This document shows, in pieces, positions 45,622-57,579 of a stretch of 64,000 nt of DNA (the first letter of the stretch is position 1; each line of letters begins with the position of its first letter). The translations under genes were made by a program, and so were the position numbers. This DNA comes from Datisca glomerata (taxonomy: Eukaryota > Streptophyta > Magnoliopsida > Cucurbitales > Datiscaceae). Location of the stretch: the NCBI GenBank assembly GCA_003255025.1, contig QANY01004770.1, forward strand, positions 310,001 through 374,000. The letters run 5' to 3'. Under the pieces are notes generated by a model. It worked only from the letters and a program-made list of their open reading frames with translations, did not search any database and had not been told where the DNA came from.

Positions 45622-47660
45622 AAGGTCCTAACAAATTTATATCGTAAAATAAGATCAAAAGAAACTAAAAAGAATGATTTGAGAAGAGAAAATTAAATAT
45701 GACAAACTGTTTTACTACGTATAATGGATATTGAAAATTATTACATTTATTATAAAACTAAACAACTAAACATAAAAGTATAACTCATTGTTCTTAATTG
45801 AAATGATATTTATCATATAATGATCTCTAAATCATATACATGATCAATCACATTCCTAATAACACAATATAAAATACTAAATGTTATAAAGTATTAGTAA
45901 AAGTATAATTAGTGAATAGAATTATAAATAAATTAAATTCTAAAAAAAACTTATTCTTATATATATTATATTTAGTGGGTTCAAAGGGCAGAAGGGGAAA
46001 TCAGAAATTTCTCTCCTTAAACGACATTTAATATCGTATTTCTTTATTGTTTTAATATTATCCATTATTGTTTAATTGTGATTAGTTATAGCTACACATA
46101 TACATTGATTGGATCAATTTATTTAATAATATTTAATAAAAAAATTTAATTAACCTTATTAATATATAAATTATTAATATTAATTATCTAATAATTAATT
46201 AAGAGATTTTTTTTCTGTATTTTTTTGTCAACTGAATTTTTAACTTCCACATAACCCTGCAACAGAAAAATATTTTATTTTTGTTCCCAAAAGTAATTAA
46301 TATATGGAAAAGAATAAGTTGAATTTTAATAACGTACAACTAGTTTTATATCATCTATTATAGATAGTTGTGAAAAATACAACACAATAAAATATTGTAC
46401 ATGCTGACATATCATACTACGTACAACGCAAATATTTTATGACTAATTTTTTAAATATACCATTGTTTACAATTTTTTTATAAATTCTAACATATTATAT
46501 TCTTATCATCCCTTATTTAAATACACTTTTTCCCTTCATTGTCTTATACACCATCTATTTTGTTACTTACGACATTATAATATTTTGTTTTAAACTTTAA
46601 CCCATTAGTTTCAATCATTTAGACTCTTTCCTTTTCTTACTAGAAAAGATGGAGATCAATTCATATTCATTGATAAAAGAATATTTTTTATTCACCAATT
46701 AGAAGGAAAACAAACTTAAGCAAAGAACTAGTTAATATTAAGTCAATCTATAAAACTAAAATACAAAATATACTTTTCATAGAAAAAACTCAACCGGTCA
46801 TTTCAGTTTGGCTCAGATACGAGCAAACTGATTAAAACAATTTGTTTATGATTTTAGTTACTATGATATGTGAACACACTGAAATTAGATTCGGTTCAGT
46901 TTAATTAGTACCTAAAAATGTAATCGAAAGAAATAAAGTTGAGTTTTTTTTTTCTTTGTGAATAACATGTTGCATTATGAATTTAACATATTGACTCAAT
47001 AATAACTATTTGGTGTCAAGAAAATATGAATTGAACTTTTATGTTAAAAGAAAGTAAATAATTACAAAATTAAGATTATCGAGTCAAAGTTTTAAATATA
47101 TATTTTAATATCATAAGTAAGAAAAAATGATGACTGTAATGAAGAGAATGAATGAAAATAATGTGTTGAAATGCGGGGCAATAGGAATATGATAAGTTCA
47201 AAATGTTACAAGAATTATAAACTTAATGAGGCATGTAGTGCAAATGAGTGTATGTAGATATTTTTGGGGCGTGATAGAATTTTCCCTTCTAAATTTATAC
47301 AAGTTCTAATGGTTAATATTAAATTCGATTATTCTTTGAAAAAGCAAAACTTATAACTATCATTATTTATTTTTAACATATGTTATGAGTTGATTGTTCA
47401 TTCCAATTTAACGATTAATTCATCATCATATGATGATTAATTCTTCATCATATGATTAATTCTTCATCATATGATCTGAAGGTAAATATTGTTCATCTAT
47501 AAAAAAAAATTATGATATTAAAGCCCAAAACTAACTTTTGGTCCCCATGTTGATTTTAAATAATTATGAATTTGGTATAAATTGATTTAATCTTCTCGAT
47601 CAAACTCTAGAATAATTTGAAATGCGAAAGTTAACTTTTTATTAGATCTTAACTTTGAAA
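45622..47660. other. AT-rich spacer
   Basis: No coding sequence was recognised. A CGGTTCAGTTTAATT-type dispersed repeat lies at 46790-46920, and a short tandem array of ~19-22 bp (three copies of TTAATTC(A/T)TCATCATATGA) at 47412-47476. Confidence 0.5.
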
Positions 47661-47669
47661 TAACTTATA

Positions 47670-48150
47670 ATGTTGATAATGTTGGATTGGTATGACACTT
47701 TTAGAGTGGGTGTGATTTGTGTGATTTGAAAATAAATAATATCCAAAAATAACTAGAATAAATCAATGTACGCAAATATATAAAGAAATTAAATAATCGC
47801 CAATAATGTATAGAGGATAGGGGAAGCAAAACCAAACACATTGATTTTTACATGGTTCTGCACTTCTTGCCCCCGACCACGTTACAAGGCTCTTCTTTAA
47901 AGAATCCACTACCACAATCTTCTTTAAGGGTGAAGATCACACATTTGCAACTTACACCTTTCACCGACTGTTTCTACGAACTACAATCACGTCTCTCACC
48001 TCTCTTTTATAGATAAAGACATTACAGTCATAACTCTCTCAAAAAGTAGATACATAAACTCTCCTAAAAAATAGAGACATAAACTCCGCTCTTACAATAT
48101 GTTTAGACTCCACAATGACCCTCTGCTTATAGGCTAAAAAAATATATTCT
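47670..48150. repeat. LTR-like fragment
   Basis: It starts TGTTGGATTGG and contains TTTTTACATGGTTCTGCAC, then CTTCTTTAAGGGTGAAGATC and ATCTCTCTCAAAAAGTAGAT-like text similar in order to 21035-21250. No coding region adjoins it, so it may be a solo or truncated copia LTR. The right end is uncertain. Confidence 0.4.
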
Positions 48151-49790
48151 TTGTGGGTGTTACACCAAGGAATGAATGATTGTTCTTCATGACTGGTCGA
48201 TTACAACAAGAAGAGGACGACCATCGATGATGGGCGAACGACCACTCGTGGCAAAATGCATCTAGTTGCTCTCTGACTTTTTATGACATTTTTGAAATCC
48301 TGTAAAAACATATTTTATAAGGTTTTTTTTAACTTTTATCTCTCTCATCACTTCATTTTTTTTCCTCCAATCTTTTGTCAAGAACAATTTTGACAATATA
48401 TCTCAATATGCTCCAAATATCCTAGGGGCATTATTCAAACCAAAATTGAAATCTTATGAATAGTTATTTGAAGTCTCGATATATTCAATCTTCATACTTC
48501 ATGTGTACATCAATATTTTATGATTTCCTATGACTTGATTATAAATGTTAGTACACATAAAATATTTTATTATCAAAATAATTTCTAAGAGACCTATAGT
48601 TAAAATAACATATTGACGCATATAAATAACAATTATCTTTTGATTGGTCATCAATGACATAAAAATACATAGGTCTAAGGTTAACAAAAAAGATCAGATT
48701 GAAATATTTTAAATTAATCGAGAACTTTATTGAAAAAAATTAGATATACATCAACCGAATGAGGATCAGCTTGAAGTAACTAAAATTTATTGACCTTTAA
48801 AAATGTTTCTTTCTTCTATTAGTCAAGCACTGCTATGCAATGTCATTGTGCTAATATAATGTGACAACATTAGAGGACGTGAGGCTATGCATTCATAAAT
48901 TGTGACTACGCGATCATTAATTGACTAAATACTTGTAAATCATGATATTGCTAATTAACTTATAAGTAACAAATCATTTGTGAGTGATCAATTATTAACG
49001 ATTAATTATTGACACATCAATTTGTCATAATAATAATGTATGACTGCATGTAATCAGCCAACTCATAATAATAATCTATGAGTTGACAGTGTATACAGTT
49101 TCAGATCACGAATCTAACAATTAGAACTAAAAATTTTAATTATGACATGGATAATTGATCTCAAGTCACATATGCTACCGCATTATTGAAATTATGATCA
49201 TTTGGGTACCATCATGTTATATAACATTGCTCTGATACTAATAGCACGCATAGTGGGGTCATTTTTTAGCCACTGTCCATGGCGACAATTCTTTGGTAAT
49301 CGAAAATTGAATTGCTTTGTTTGATTCTAGTATTCCTTAGAGTTAGTAGCAATCCTAGTTTGTTGGTTATTCTCATTTACCACATGTGGAGACCTTTTGA
49401 ATTATCCCATAAAAGGGAAGCCATCTAGAATATAACCAAAGCAGAACAATCCTGAGGAGACAATTGAGTTCACTCTACAATTATTTACACAGATTTATCA
49501 TAAAAATATACATATACCAAACTTAACCATCTTAAATTTCTATCCATTAATCTAGAAAATACCATACACAACCAAACATTCCATGTTAGAAATTTATAAT
49601 GTGAGCTTATAATAATGTTTCATTGGATTTAATAAAAACTTAGTGATGGATAGTTCTTGGTATGTTAAGGCCCTATTAAATAAGTGATATTATGATAATG
49701 GACTTAACATCTCGAGAAGACTAGATGGGCATAATAGTGTGGGCTATGTGTACTTCTGGTAACATGTTTCAATGAGCGCAGTCAAAGATC
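48151..49790. other. AT-rich spacer, nothing recognised
   Basis: Only short Ile/Tyr-rich frames occur, for example 48499-48687 on minus. I see no RNA gene, repeat or element ends. Confidence 0.5.
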
Positions 49791-51420
49791 GGGTTTGAAT
49801 CGGGAATGGAACCTTACCGAAGAAGCATGCATGAATTTAAGAGAAGAGTTCACAACACCTTCTTAATACCGGGCGACTGAGGGAAAATTTCTTCATTGGT
49901 GATGATTATAAAAGAACCTAAAAATCTCATCATGTAATTAGTAATGTTCGATTTCATACCAAAATACATTAGAGCACCTTGGTGTAAGCCAAATTGTCGT
50001 CTAACTATATGAGGGAGATATTTCTCCACTACCACTGTGTTACCCACAAAGGATGGAATGTCGTTCAGTGCACCATAATTAGGCAATACCCCTCTAATAT
50101 ATCATCTACTTAATGCACCCCAGCATCATCATGCAATGAACACTGGGGAATGACAGTAAAGAAACCTAGGATGACCTCACTATGGGCGAAAATATGAAAT
50201 TGGATTCATCAACCAAGAAATCCAAAGTATGTACGCGGTTGGTCTTATCCCTGTGCCAGCTCATGCCGCGCGAGTAACCATAAGATAAGGTATCATATCA
50301 CTTTATGGATCCCTTACGATCCCCGCCTTCTCTAAGGAATCTACAGAAGAGGGTGTCACTGCATAACCGTTCAGGCGCTCTCAAAGAAACATCTGAAGCA
50401 AACTCGTAGGAAAATGTGACTCAACAACATAACGCCCCTACTCCGTGAACTCGTTTTTTATCAGGTCGAGATGATTATATGAGCACCCTAGAAAAATAGG
50501 AGCCAAATGGTAGAGCTACACTTCGAACAATCCGAATAGCCTAGGGGAACAAGCGCTTCTGCACACCTTGATCTTAGGAGTCGTAGAAGACAAATTTGCT
50601 TAACCATAAAGCCAAGAAGGCCTCTAGACTCGAAACCAGCACCATGCACAAAATTTTCATTCTTAAAGGCTACCCAAAAGTATCTCACCCAGGCTGTGAA
50701 ACTCATACGGGTTACTTAGAACTACCAGTCCCCATACACTCTTGTCAAGAAGCATGACTCCCACCTCTTTGTCTCTGTCTGTGTCCATAAGAGAGAATAG
50801 GTTTTCATTGCCAATAATTGGGAGTCGATACAGAACTGTCACATCCTTCCCAGGAGTAAACAGAGGTGTGCGTTTTCGAGCACCAACGCCTGATGGCAAT
50901 ATGGAGTGACCATATATCCTAATGACTCTTAAAGCAACTGATGGCAACATGGAGTGACCATATATCCTAATGACTCTTAAAGCAACGAGAAATTATAATG
51001 GAAGAAAGAACTCCACCTTTCTCCAACACTTCCCTAGTCCCGGGCACACCCAACTCGAAGTCAACCTATCCACCCCATCCATCCATGATACAAAGAAGGA
51101 TTTTTCAGAAAATAAGTGGGATGGTGAGAAGATCACCCCTGCCTATATGAAACCTAAAGACACTAATCGGAAGAGGAGCTTGGGCATTTTCTAAGCTGAA
51201 CAAACCCAGGACTCAAGTGTGGCACTTATCAGCCTCACAAACATCCGCAGAGCACTTACCCAAGGCCAAATCATCGTCAAAATGGAATATGTGGTTAACA
51301 TACAGAGGAAGAGCACCTGGGCTTGGTGGCGAATCTTTTCTTGTATGGGCACTATGGGTACGAACCATGACGACCTGTAACAAGATCACGAACTTCCTAC
51401 TCAAATCTTGATATAAAAAA
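49791..51420 (-). pseudogene. Possible plant-mobile-domain-like remnant
   Basis: Minus-strand frames 51404-51213, 50950-50663, 50706-50488 and 50086-49850 lie in a GC-richer block and look like one decayed protein. 50950-50663 reads RIYGHSILPSGVGARKRT and PGKDVTVLYRLPIIGNEN. 50086-49850 reads PSFVGNTVVVEKYLPHIVRRQFGLHQG, which recalls the YxPHRVxRQFG motif of plant mobile domain (PMD) transposon-derived proteins. The assignment is tentative. A 48-bp tandem duplication (50891-50938 and 50939-50986) lies at the start of the 50950 frame. Stops separate the pieces. Confidence 0.35.
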
Positions 51421-52779
51421 CACAGCAGAACATGGCATCACAAACAACAACACACAAACAGAGCAGATTAATGACACGAAAAAACTCATGAAGACAAAGG
51501 ACTGAATATGAGACCTCAAATACGGAAGAGCCACTGGACCGCACAAATGCAAAAAATTCAATATTGAGTGGAATACAGAAGTGTCACCATACCACGCTGA
51601 GAAGTTTCTTATGATAACGAGCAATGTAAAAGAAAGCACGGGGAAACGACAGTCCCAGATGTACAAAGGAGAAAGCCATTACTTTATAGTGGAGACAATA
51701 CCGCCAAACACCACATGAATGGAGTCGCCAGGCAGCGAATGAATGTTAAACTCCATATTGGAAGAAGAACCCTTTGTTGCAAGAAGAAAACCAAGGGACA
51801 TAGAGTACCCAGGGATGATAAACTTAAAAAATAATGAAACCGTGAAACAAAAGTAAAGGGGAAGAATCAATCCAGAAAAATTACTACTTTCGTACTACAA
51901 GATAAACCAGCCTAAGTAAAAGAAAAAAAGAGAAGAAATCGATGAGCCCTATACAAAATCAGCACTACCTAGGGCACGAGCGCATGAGGAATCATGCAGG
52001 ATGGAGGAAGAAAGGGAAACAAAAGGAGAAGAAGCAAGCAGAGCATAGTAGAAGAGGATGAACAGTAAAAAGAAGGAAGAACTTACCAGTCGACGATAAT
52101 GGAGGAAATATCCGAGTGAGAGAGATGGGGAAGAAAGGGCTTCACCTATTTGAGAAAGGTATTAAATAAAAGAAAGAAAGGAAGAGAATGGTTACATATG
52201 AAAAGAGAAGGGGAAATTTTCAGTTCTGACTTTTAGGAAGGGAATTAACGATATAAATGCCTCCTTCCTATTTAAGTAAATTTGACTTTTTATAGAGTAA
52301 ACTACCAATTTTACCATTTTTATTTAAAAAGTCATAAACTCCACATTACTTACTTATATTTCTCTTTTTTTCTTCCTTCCAATTTCATGTCTTCTTGTTC
52401 CTGTTTTTCATTTCCGGTCATAATGAAAGTCTCTTTTTTCTCTCGATTTTATCATTCATTCACTCAATCTCTCACTTGTTTCCTTCATTGATACAAACAT
52501 TCACTCATATCCTCCATTAACATAAACTCTAAAATTATTGAGTTTATCATCAACAAGGACAAGGTGGTTGTAGAATAAAAAAGGTGGTGGCATAGTTGTG
52601 GTTCCCTGTCAAAAAGGTACACTACTAAAGCTTATGACTTTTTTTAGAATTATTCTTGTTAGATGTTCACTTAGTTATTTTGTATTTGAGTTAGAGAATT
52701 CCAATATATTTATATAAAAATCAAACTTTTGTATTACTGATTTATATGGATTGATATAATGGGTTTGGTTACACAATGT
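51421..52779. other. Spacer, no gene recognised
   Basis: 51421-52250 is purine-rich on plus, with short minus-strand frames rich in Phe and Ser that carry no motif. 52250-52779 is AT-rich. Confidence 0.45.
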
Positions 52780-53060
52780 TACACTATAGTCTAATATATT
52801 GTTGATTGCTAGACTTGATTGTTAGACTATAGTCTAGTCTATGGCTAGACTGCTATACTAGATTATTAGACTGAAGTATAGTATACGGCTAGACTGTTAG
52901 ACTATAGTATTCATACAATTGTGTAAAATTTAATTATAAATCAATCTTACTCATACATATTTAAGCTCAAGTGCAGCAAACATCAATATACTAATTGATT
53001 TCTTCATATTAGACTGCTAGACTAGACTAGTAGTCTGTTATATTACTAGAGTACTAGACT
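52780..53060. repeat. TAGACTATAGTCTA-type palindromic cluster
   Basis: GCTAGACT, TTAGACTATAGTCTAG and CTAGACTAGTAGTCT words crowd this 280-bp stretch, including self-complementary pieces. It lies 430 bp left of the 53.5-53.9 kb palindrome cluster and shares its CTAGAC core. Confidence 0.6.
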
Positions 53061-53189
53061 TTTAGTTATTGACAAGCTTATTATCATCATAATTATATTA
53101 AATTTAAATATTTTAATTGTCAAATCTTTCAGATATGTTAAAAATAAGGATAGTTTTGATGTCTGGAGGAGAATAGGTAAGTAAAGATG

Positions 53190-53480
53190 AATGTTTTAAT
53201 TATGTGACATCAACTCTAGCAAAACCGATATATATGTCTAAAAATTACACATTTGAACAACTACAGAAGTTTTACTTAGTTCTTAAGTTGAACCGCTCAT
53301 TACATCGTCTACGTAAGAAGTTATTGGTAAAAGCATATTTAGCTCAGCCTGTAGAGATCATCGACAATGAGAATCTTCAGTGATTTATTGACGAGAATTG
53401 TGGTCCTGCTAAATTGAGAACTCATTTATGTGTAGAAGTGGAGCATGTTCACACGAAGAAGTAGACGTTGGTCTAACAAA
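53190..53480 (+). pseudogene. Possible MULE transposase N-terminal fragment
   Basis: The plus-strand reading YTFEQLQKFYLVLKLNRSLH, RLRKKLLVKAYLAQPVEIID and ENLQ, a stop, then FIDENCGPAKLRTHLCVEVE resembles the variable N-terminal region of plant Mutator-type transposases, with its D/E-rich turn before LCVEV. It is short, has a stop, and lies between two palindromic repeat clusters. No SWIM or DDE domain follows. Confidence 0.3.
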
Positions 53481-53489
53481 AAACATAAA

Positions 53490-53990
53490 TAATTTTTTCA
53501 CGTGCCAGGTTGCTAGACCATGGTCTAGCAGAAAATATTATGCTAGACCATGATCTAGCAGTTTTGTAATAAAATTAACACTTGCTAGACCATGGTCTAG
53601 TAGAATATTGTCTGCTAGATCATGGTCCAGTAGAGCAAATAAAAACAGGGCAATATGGGGTCTGTAATTATGATATCACAAACAATCTGCATTAACACTA
53701 TAAGATCATCTCAAAACAGAAACATTTTTTTGACGTGTCAGGTCGCTAGACCATGACCTAATAGAAAATATTATGTTAGACTATGGTCTAGCAGTTTTAT
53801 ATTAAAATTAACACTTACTAGACCATGGTCTAGCAGAACAGACCATGTTCAAGCAGAATATTGTCTGCTAGACCATGGTCTAGCAGAGCAAACAAAAATA
53901 GTGCAATATGAGGTCTGTAATTATGATATTCCAAATAACTTGCATTAACAATGCAAGATCATCTTAAAACATAAAAATACATTTCTACAT
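53490..53990. repeat. 20-bp palindrome cluster in ~233-bp tandem duplication
   Basis: The perfect palindrome TGCTAGACCATGGTCTAGCA occurs at 53511-53530 and near 53868, with one- to three-base variants near 53542, 53584, 53611, 53745, 53777 and 53816. The palindromes sit in two tandem units with a spacing of 233 bp (CGTGCCAGGT at 53501, CGTGTCAGGT at 53734). The units share the linker words GAAAATATTATG, TAAAATTAACACTT, GAATATTGTCTGCTAGA and GGTCTGTAATTATGATAT in the same order. Confidence 0.9.
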
Positions 53991-54020
53991 TAACAGTATA
54001 ATATCATCTCAAAATAGAAC

Positions 54021-54176
54021 AATATCTAAGCATATTCAAATTCCTAACAGAGACAGGATAATATCTAAGCATATTCAAATTCCTAACAGAGACAGAATAA
54101 TATCTAAGCATATTCAAATTCCTAACAGAGACATAACGATATCTATGCATATTCAAATTCCAACAAAAAGTCAGAA
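54021..54176. repeat. 39-bp tandem repeat, four copies
   Basis: Copies start at 54021, 54060, 54099 and 54138 and contain AATATCTAAGCATATTCAAA followed by TTCCTAACAGAGACA. The last copy is degenerate. Spacing is exactly 39 bp. Confidence 0.9.
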
Positions 54177-54815
54177 TATTTGAATTCTATGATTTACACT
54201 ATGAAAGTTATAATACATCATTGATTCACATCCTATATAATTATAACTCTCTAATAACATAATAAACATCTTAAAACCTAGAGTCTTCAATGTCATGCCC
54301 ATGATAAAAAATATCGACTATCATATTCTCTAGAAGCTCATCCATTTTACTTTAAGTACATCTAGATAAGTCCTGACCGACGTACAACAATGGATGTCGA
54401 AATAAGCAGCACTTTTCCATCTGCAAGATTTAATATAATGGCTGACATGATGAATTAAATCTAATAATCTCTATATCAGAAACATATCAAGAATCTCTAT
54501 CATATAGTACATACAGTTCGACCAACTCAACTTTCCACAACTATTATTTATCGTACAGTTTGATAGAAAATTATGCAGTGCTAAATGGCATACACTTAGA
54601 ATACAGACAGTGATATAAGGACAGAGCAAAAGGTAAAATTCATTCACAACTAGGAGAAATAACCAAAGTTGTTCTACTGAACAAGTAGATTATAATTTTC
54701 AATTAATGCAGTAAGGAAAATGACAATTACTCACAAATTCCTTCCCAACATGCCCTTATGCGTTATTTATATCTCTATTAATCTTTGCATTACCCAACAA
54801 CAATAGGGAGAATTA
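54177..54815. other. AT-rich spacer
   Basis: No feature recognised. Confidence 0.5.
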
Positions 54816-55300
54816 TCAAATCCTATTCCAAGTCAATAAACTATTTTCAGAGCAAATCAACAAAGTACAGTAGCACAAACTATTACGAGAAAAGACGCTA
54901 CATGCATCATCTATGAAGGGGGTGAAGCCATACCTGGTTAGAGAGTGAAGCTTCAGCTTTGCTGGAGGAGAGAATTTCATTGGAGAAGAAGGGTTTCGAA
55001 CGGTAATCAAGTGGCTTCGCTGGTAAAAAAAAGGGCGAGTATCACAGAGACGAAGGGAAACGCGCAGAGATAAAGGAATCGATGAAGGGAGACGCGCAGA
55101 GACGACTTTAATGGAGACAAGGGTTTCATAGAGACTTTCGCAAAGACGAAGGGAGACTACCGTAGAGATGAGGGAATCGATGAAGGGAGGCAAAGACGAT
55201 TTCACAGAGAGGGAGCCGTAGAGAGGGTTTCGTTAGGTTTTGGGAGAAAGTTGGGGGAGGGGACTCAAATGGAATTTCTTCACTATAAGGGATACATAAG
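54816..55300 (-). other. GC-richer segment with repeated AGACGAAGGGAGA words
   Basis: A 129-residue minus-strand frame (54816-55205) is Ser/Leu-rich and lacks motifs. The plus strand shows an imperfect ~98-bp repeat (GGAATCGATGAAGGGAG at 55075 and 55173) with many GAGACGAAGGGA words. It could be a 5' UTR/first exon or a transposon terminus. I do not call a gene. Confidence 0.35.
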
Positions 55301-55379
55301 TTTTTTATTATATAAAAAAATCACAGATCCTTCTGAAGAGTCTTAATATCCTTAAAACAATCTAAAGGATCTTAATGGG

Positions 55380-57331
55380 AATTTCCTAAAGGAAGGCCAA
55401 AGGTCGCGTTAGCATAATCAATGTTAGAAGATACAAAATGACCTGATATAGAGACTTTAAAAAAACCTCGTGCGAGGATAAGAAAAGAAGAGACTCTATA
55501 ATGTTACTTTGAGTGAGGAAGGAAGCGAATTAAATTTTGGGCTTGGGTTTGATTACGTGAACCTCTTGAAGCGATCAACGTAATAGAAAGAGCTAATGCC
55601 TGCACAAAAAAATTGGCTAAGGCCCAACAGAGTGTAATTGTGGGATTCGCAAATGATAAGCCCATCAAATAGAAAAAACCATTACCCGTCTACTATAATA
55701 CTGGAGGAAATCAAAATAACTCGGTAGCTCGTATGTAACCCAATGGAGACTTCTGCCCAAAGGAAACCCACTAAGCTAAGCCTGAAAAAATGGGGTACAA
55801 GACGAGCCCACTAACCTAATGCTAACAAGAAATATTCCATATTGAGTTATACATCAAAAGAAATTCTTAAGAAAGAAGAAGAGGAATAAGAAGGCAAGAA
55901 AGAGAAGCAGAGAGAGAGCCCATTGACAACCAAGACTAGAGACACAAAGGACAAAGCAAGAAACCTTATTAACCGAACAGGAAAAGAGGTGGCACATTTA
56001 AGAGGGTGACTCTCACAAAAATAAAGGAATCACTAGTGAAGGAAAAGGCTCCGTCCAAAAGGGGGGGAAGATCACACAGGACCACTATGCTCAGACAATT
56101 GGAGTCTCACACGAGGGAGACATCAACATGTTGCTTAGAAAATAGGCTGGCGAAAGGAGATCGTGCGGAGTCTCTTGACACCAAAATTTTTGAAGAAAAC
56201 ACTTACAAAAAGTGAGGATATGCGAAGGAAAGGGTAATAATTGAGAGACAAGCAAAATCCATTGAAGCAATATCTGAAGATTTCATGCAAATGAGGACAT
56301 CAAACTTAGCTTATAGGCTAAAGCCATCTTCTTTACTCAAATTTTGTGATATTTTCTTTTAATACGGAGGCTCACTTAATAGAAAACCCATTGCTCAATA
56401 TCAATTCAAATCATACTCTTCTTTTATGCTCTATTTTCCTTCATTTCCAATTTATTTTTCACCTGAGAGCCATGGAAATAAATATGGGTGTTTGAGGAAT
56501 TGTCTAACATTTCATTAAATATTTAGGCTTGATTCTCAAACCCATTTTGATTTTGGCATAATTACAGGGCTCATTAGCCCAGCTCCATATTTAACCTATC
56601 CTCAAAGAAAACACCCCAACAATATTCTTTATATTACATTCAATGTTTTAATAGAAAATGAAGGCTTAAAAAGACTAATACAAATTGGTAATTTACAAAA
56701 TTGAATGGATAAACAGTATGCAATTTGATTTTTTTTATAAATTTGAAGATGGATATAGTATACCATTTAAATTTTATGGATTTGAAGGGGTACAAATAGT
56801 ATTGAACGTGCATAAAACCTGCACCACACCACGTTGACAGAAAAGGTCAACCGAGAAGCAAAGAGGATCTCCCCACGCAAGAACGGGAAAGAGGAGATTT
56901 GAGTTATGAGAAAAGACCACGTAGTTGCGACTGATTTGACGATTGAAATACTTGGGGATGAGACAATTGAAAAGAATGGATGGAGTGAAGGGTCTCACAC
57001 CTGACAAAGATCCAATGAGTATGGATGAAATCCTATGAGTGTAATAAAACCTCCAAAAACATAGGAGAGATGAGGGTCATTTCCCTCCGATAGGGGAGAG
57101 GGTGACCATTCCCCTCCTTTTAATATTTTATTGACAGAATTGTTATTCTATTTACACTCAGTGGCCTATAACGGCTTGGCTAATGAACAAAGGGGATCAA
57201 TCTTGAATACAACTCAAAAAAATTACTCCGTGCATTAAATACTCTCTCTCTCTCACTCTCTAATCTCTTGGTCATTTCTCGCTAATCGTTAACAAGATTC
57301 CATTGGTGTTGAGGAAAAATCATTTATATTT
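55380..57331 (+). repeat. Probable LTR region of the gypsy element
   Basis: Sequence 5' of the primer site at 57332, rich in short broken frames (56006-56215, 56774-57007), with a (CT)n run at 57240-57265. The LTR should end at 57331, but its start is not visible: no matching 3' LTR is in the window because the element is cut at 60640. Part of this interval may be unrelated. Confidence 0.4.
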
Positions 57332-57349
57332 TGGTGCTTTCATTGAGAG
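57332..57349 (+). other. Gypsy primer-binding site
   Basis: TGGTGCTTTCATTGAGAG, a sequence commonly found after the 5' LTR of plant Ty3/gypsy elements, lies about 230 bp before the first gag-like frame. Confidence 0.6.
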
Positions 57350-57579
57350 ATGAAAGAAAACTCGAGAAACCCACCCAAAAAATACTAAATATGCATAGAA
57401 ACAGATAAAATGCAACCCTGAATGAAGACAATAGGATCAGAAACGGAGATGATTATGTAGATTAACCAACTCCACCAATAGAAATACTACAAACAATCCT
57501 AAACGAAATTCAGGAAATGAAAAGGGGAAACAAGGAAGCAATGCACAGTGCATGGTAGAATGTTCAGGTTCAGATTAAC

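Noticed and set aside
54816..55205. 129-residue minus-strand frame as a gene
   Set aside because: Ser/Leu-rich, no motif, and explained by an imperfect repeat of GAGACGAAGGGA words. Kept only as an unassigned segment.
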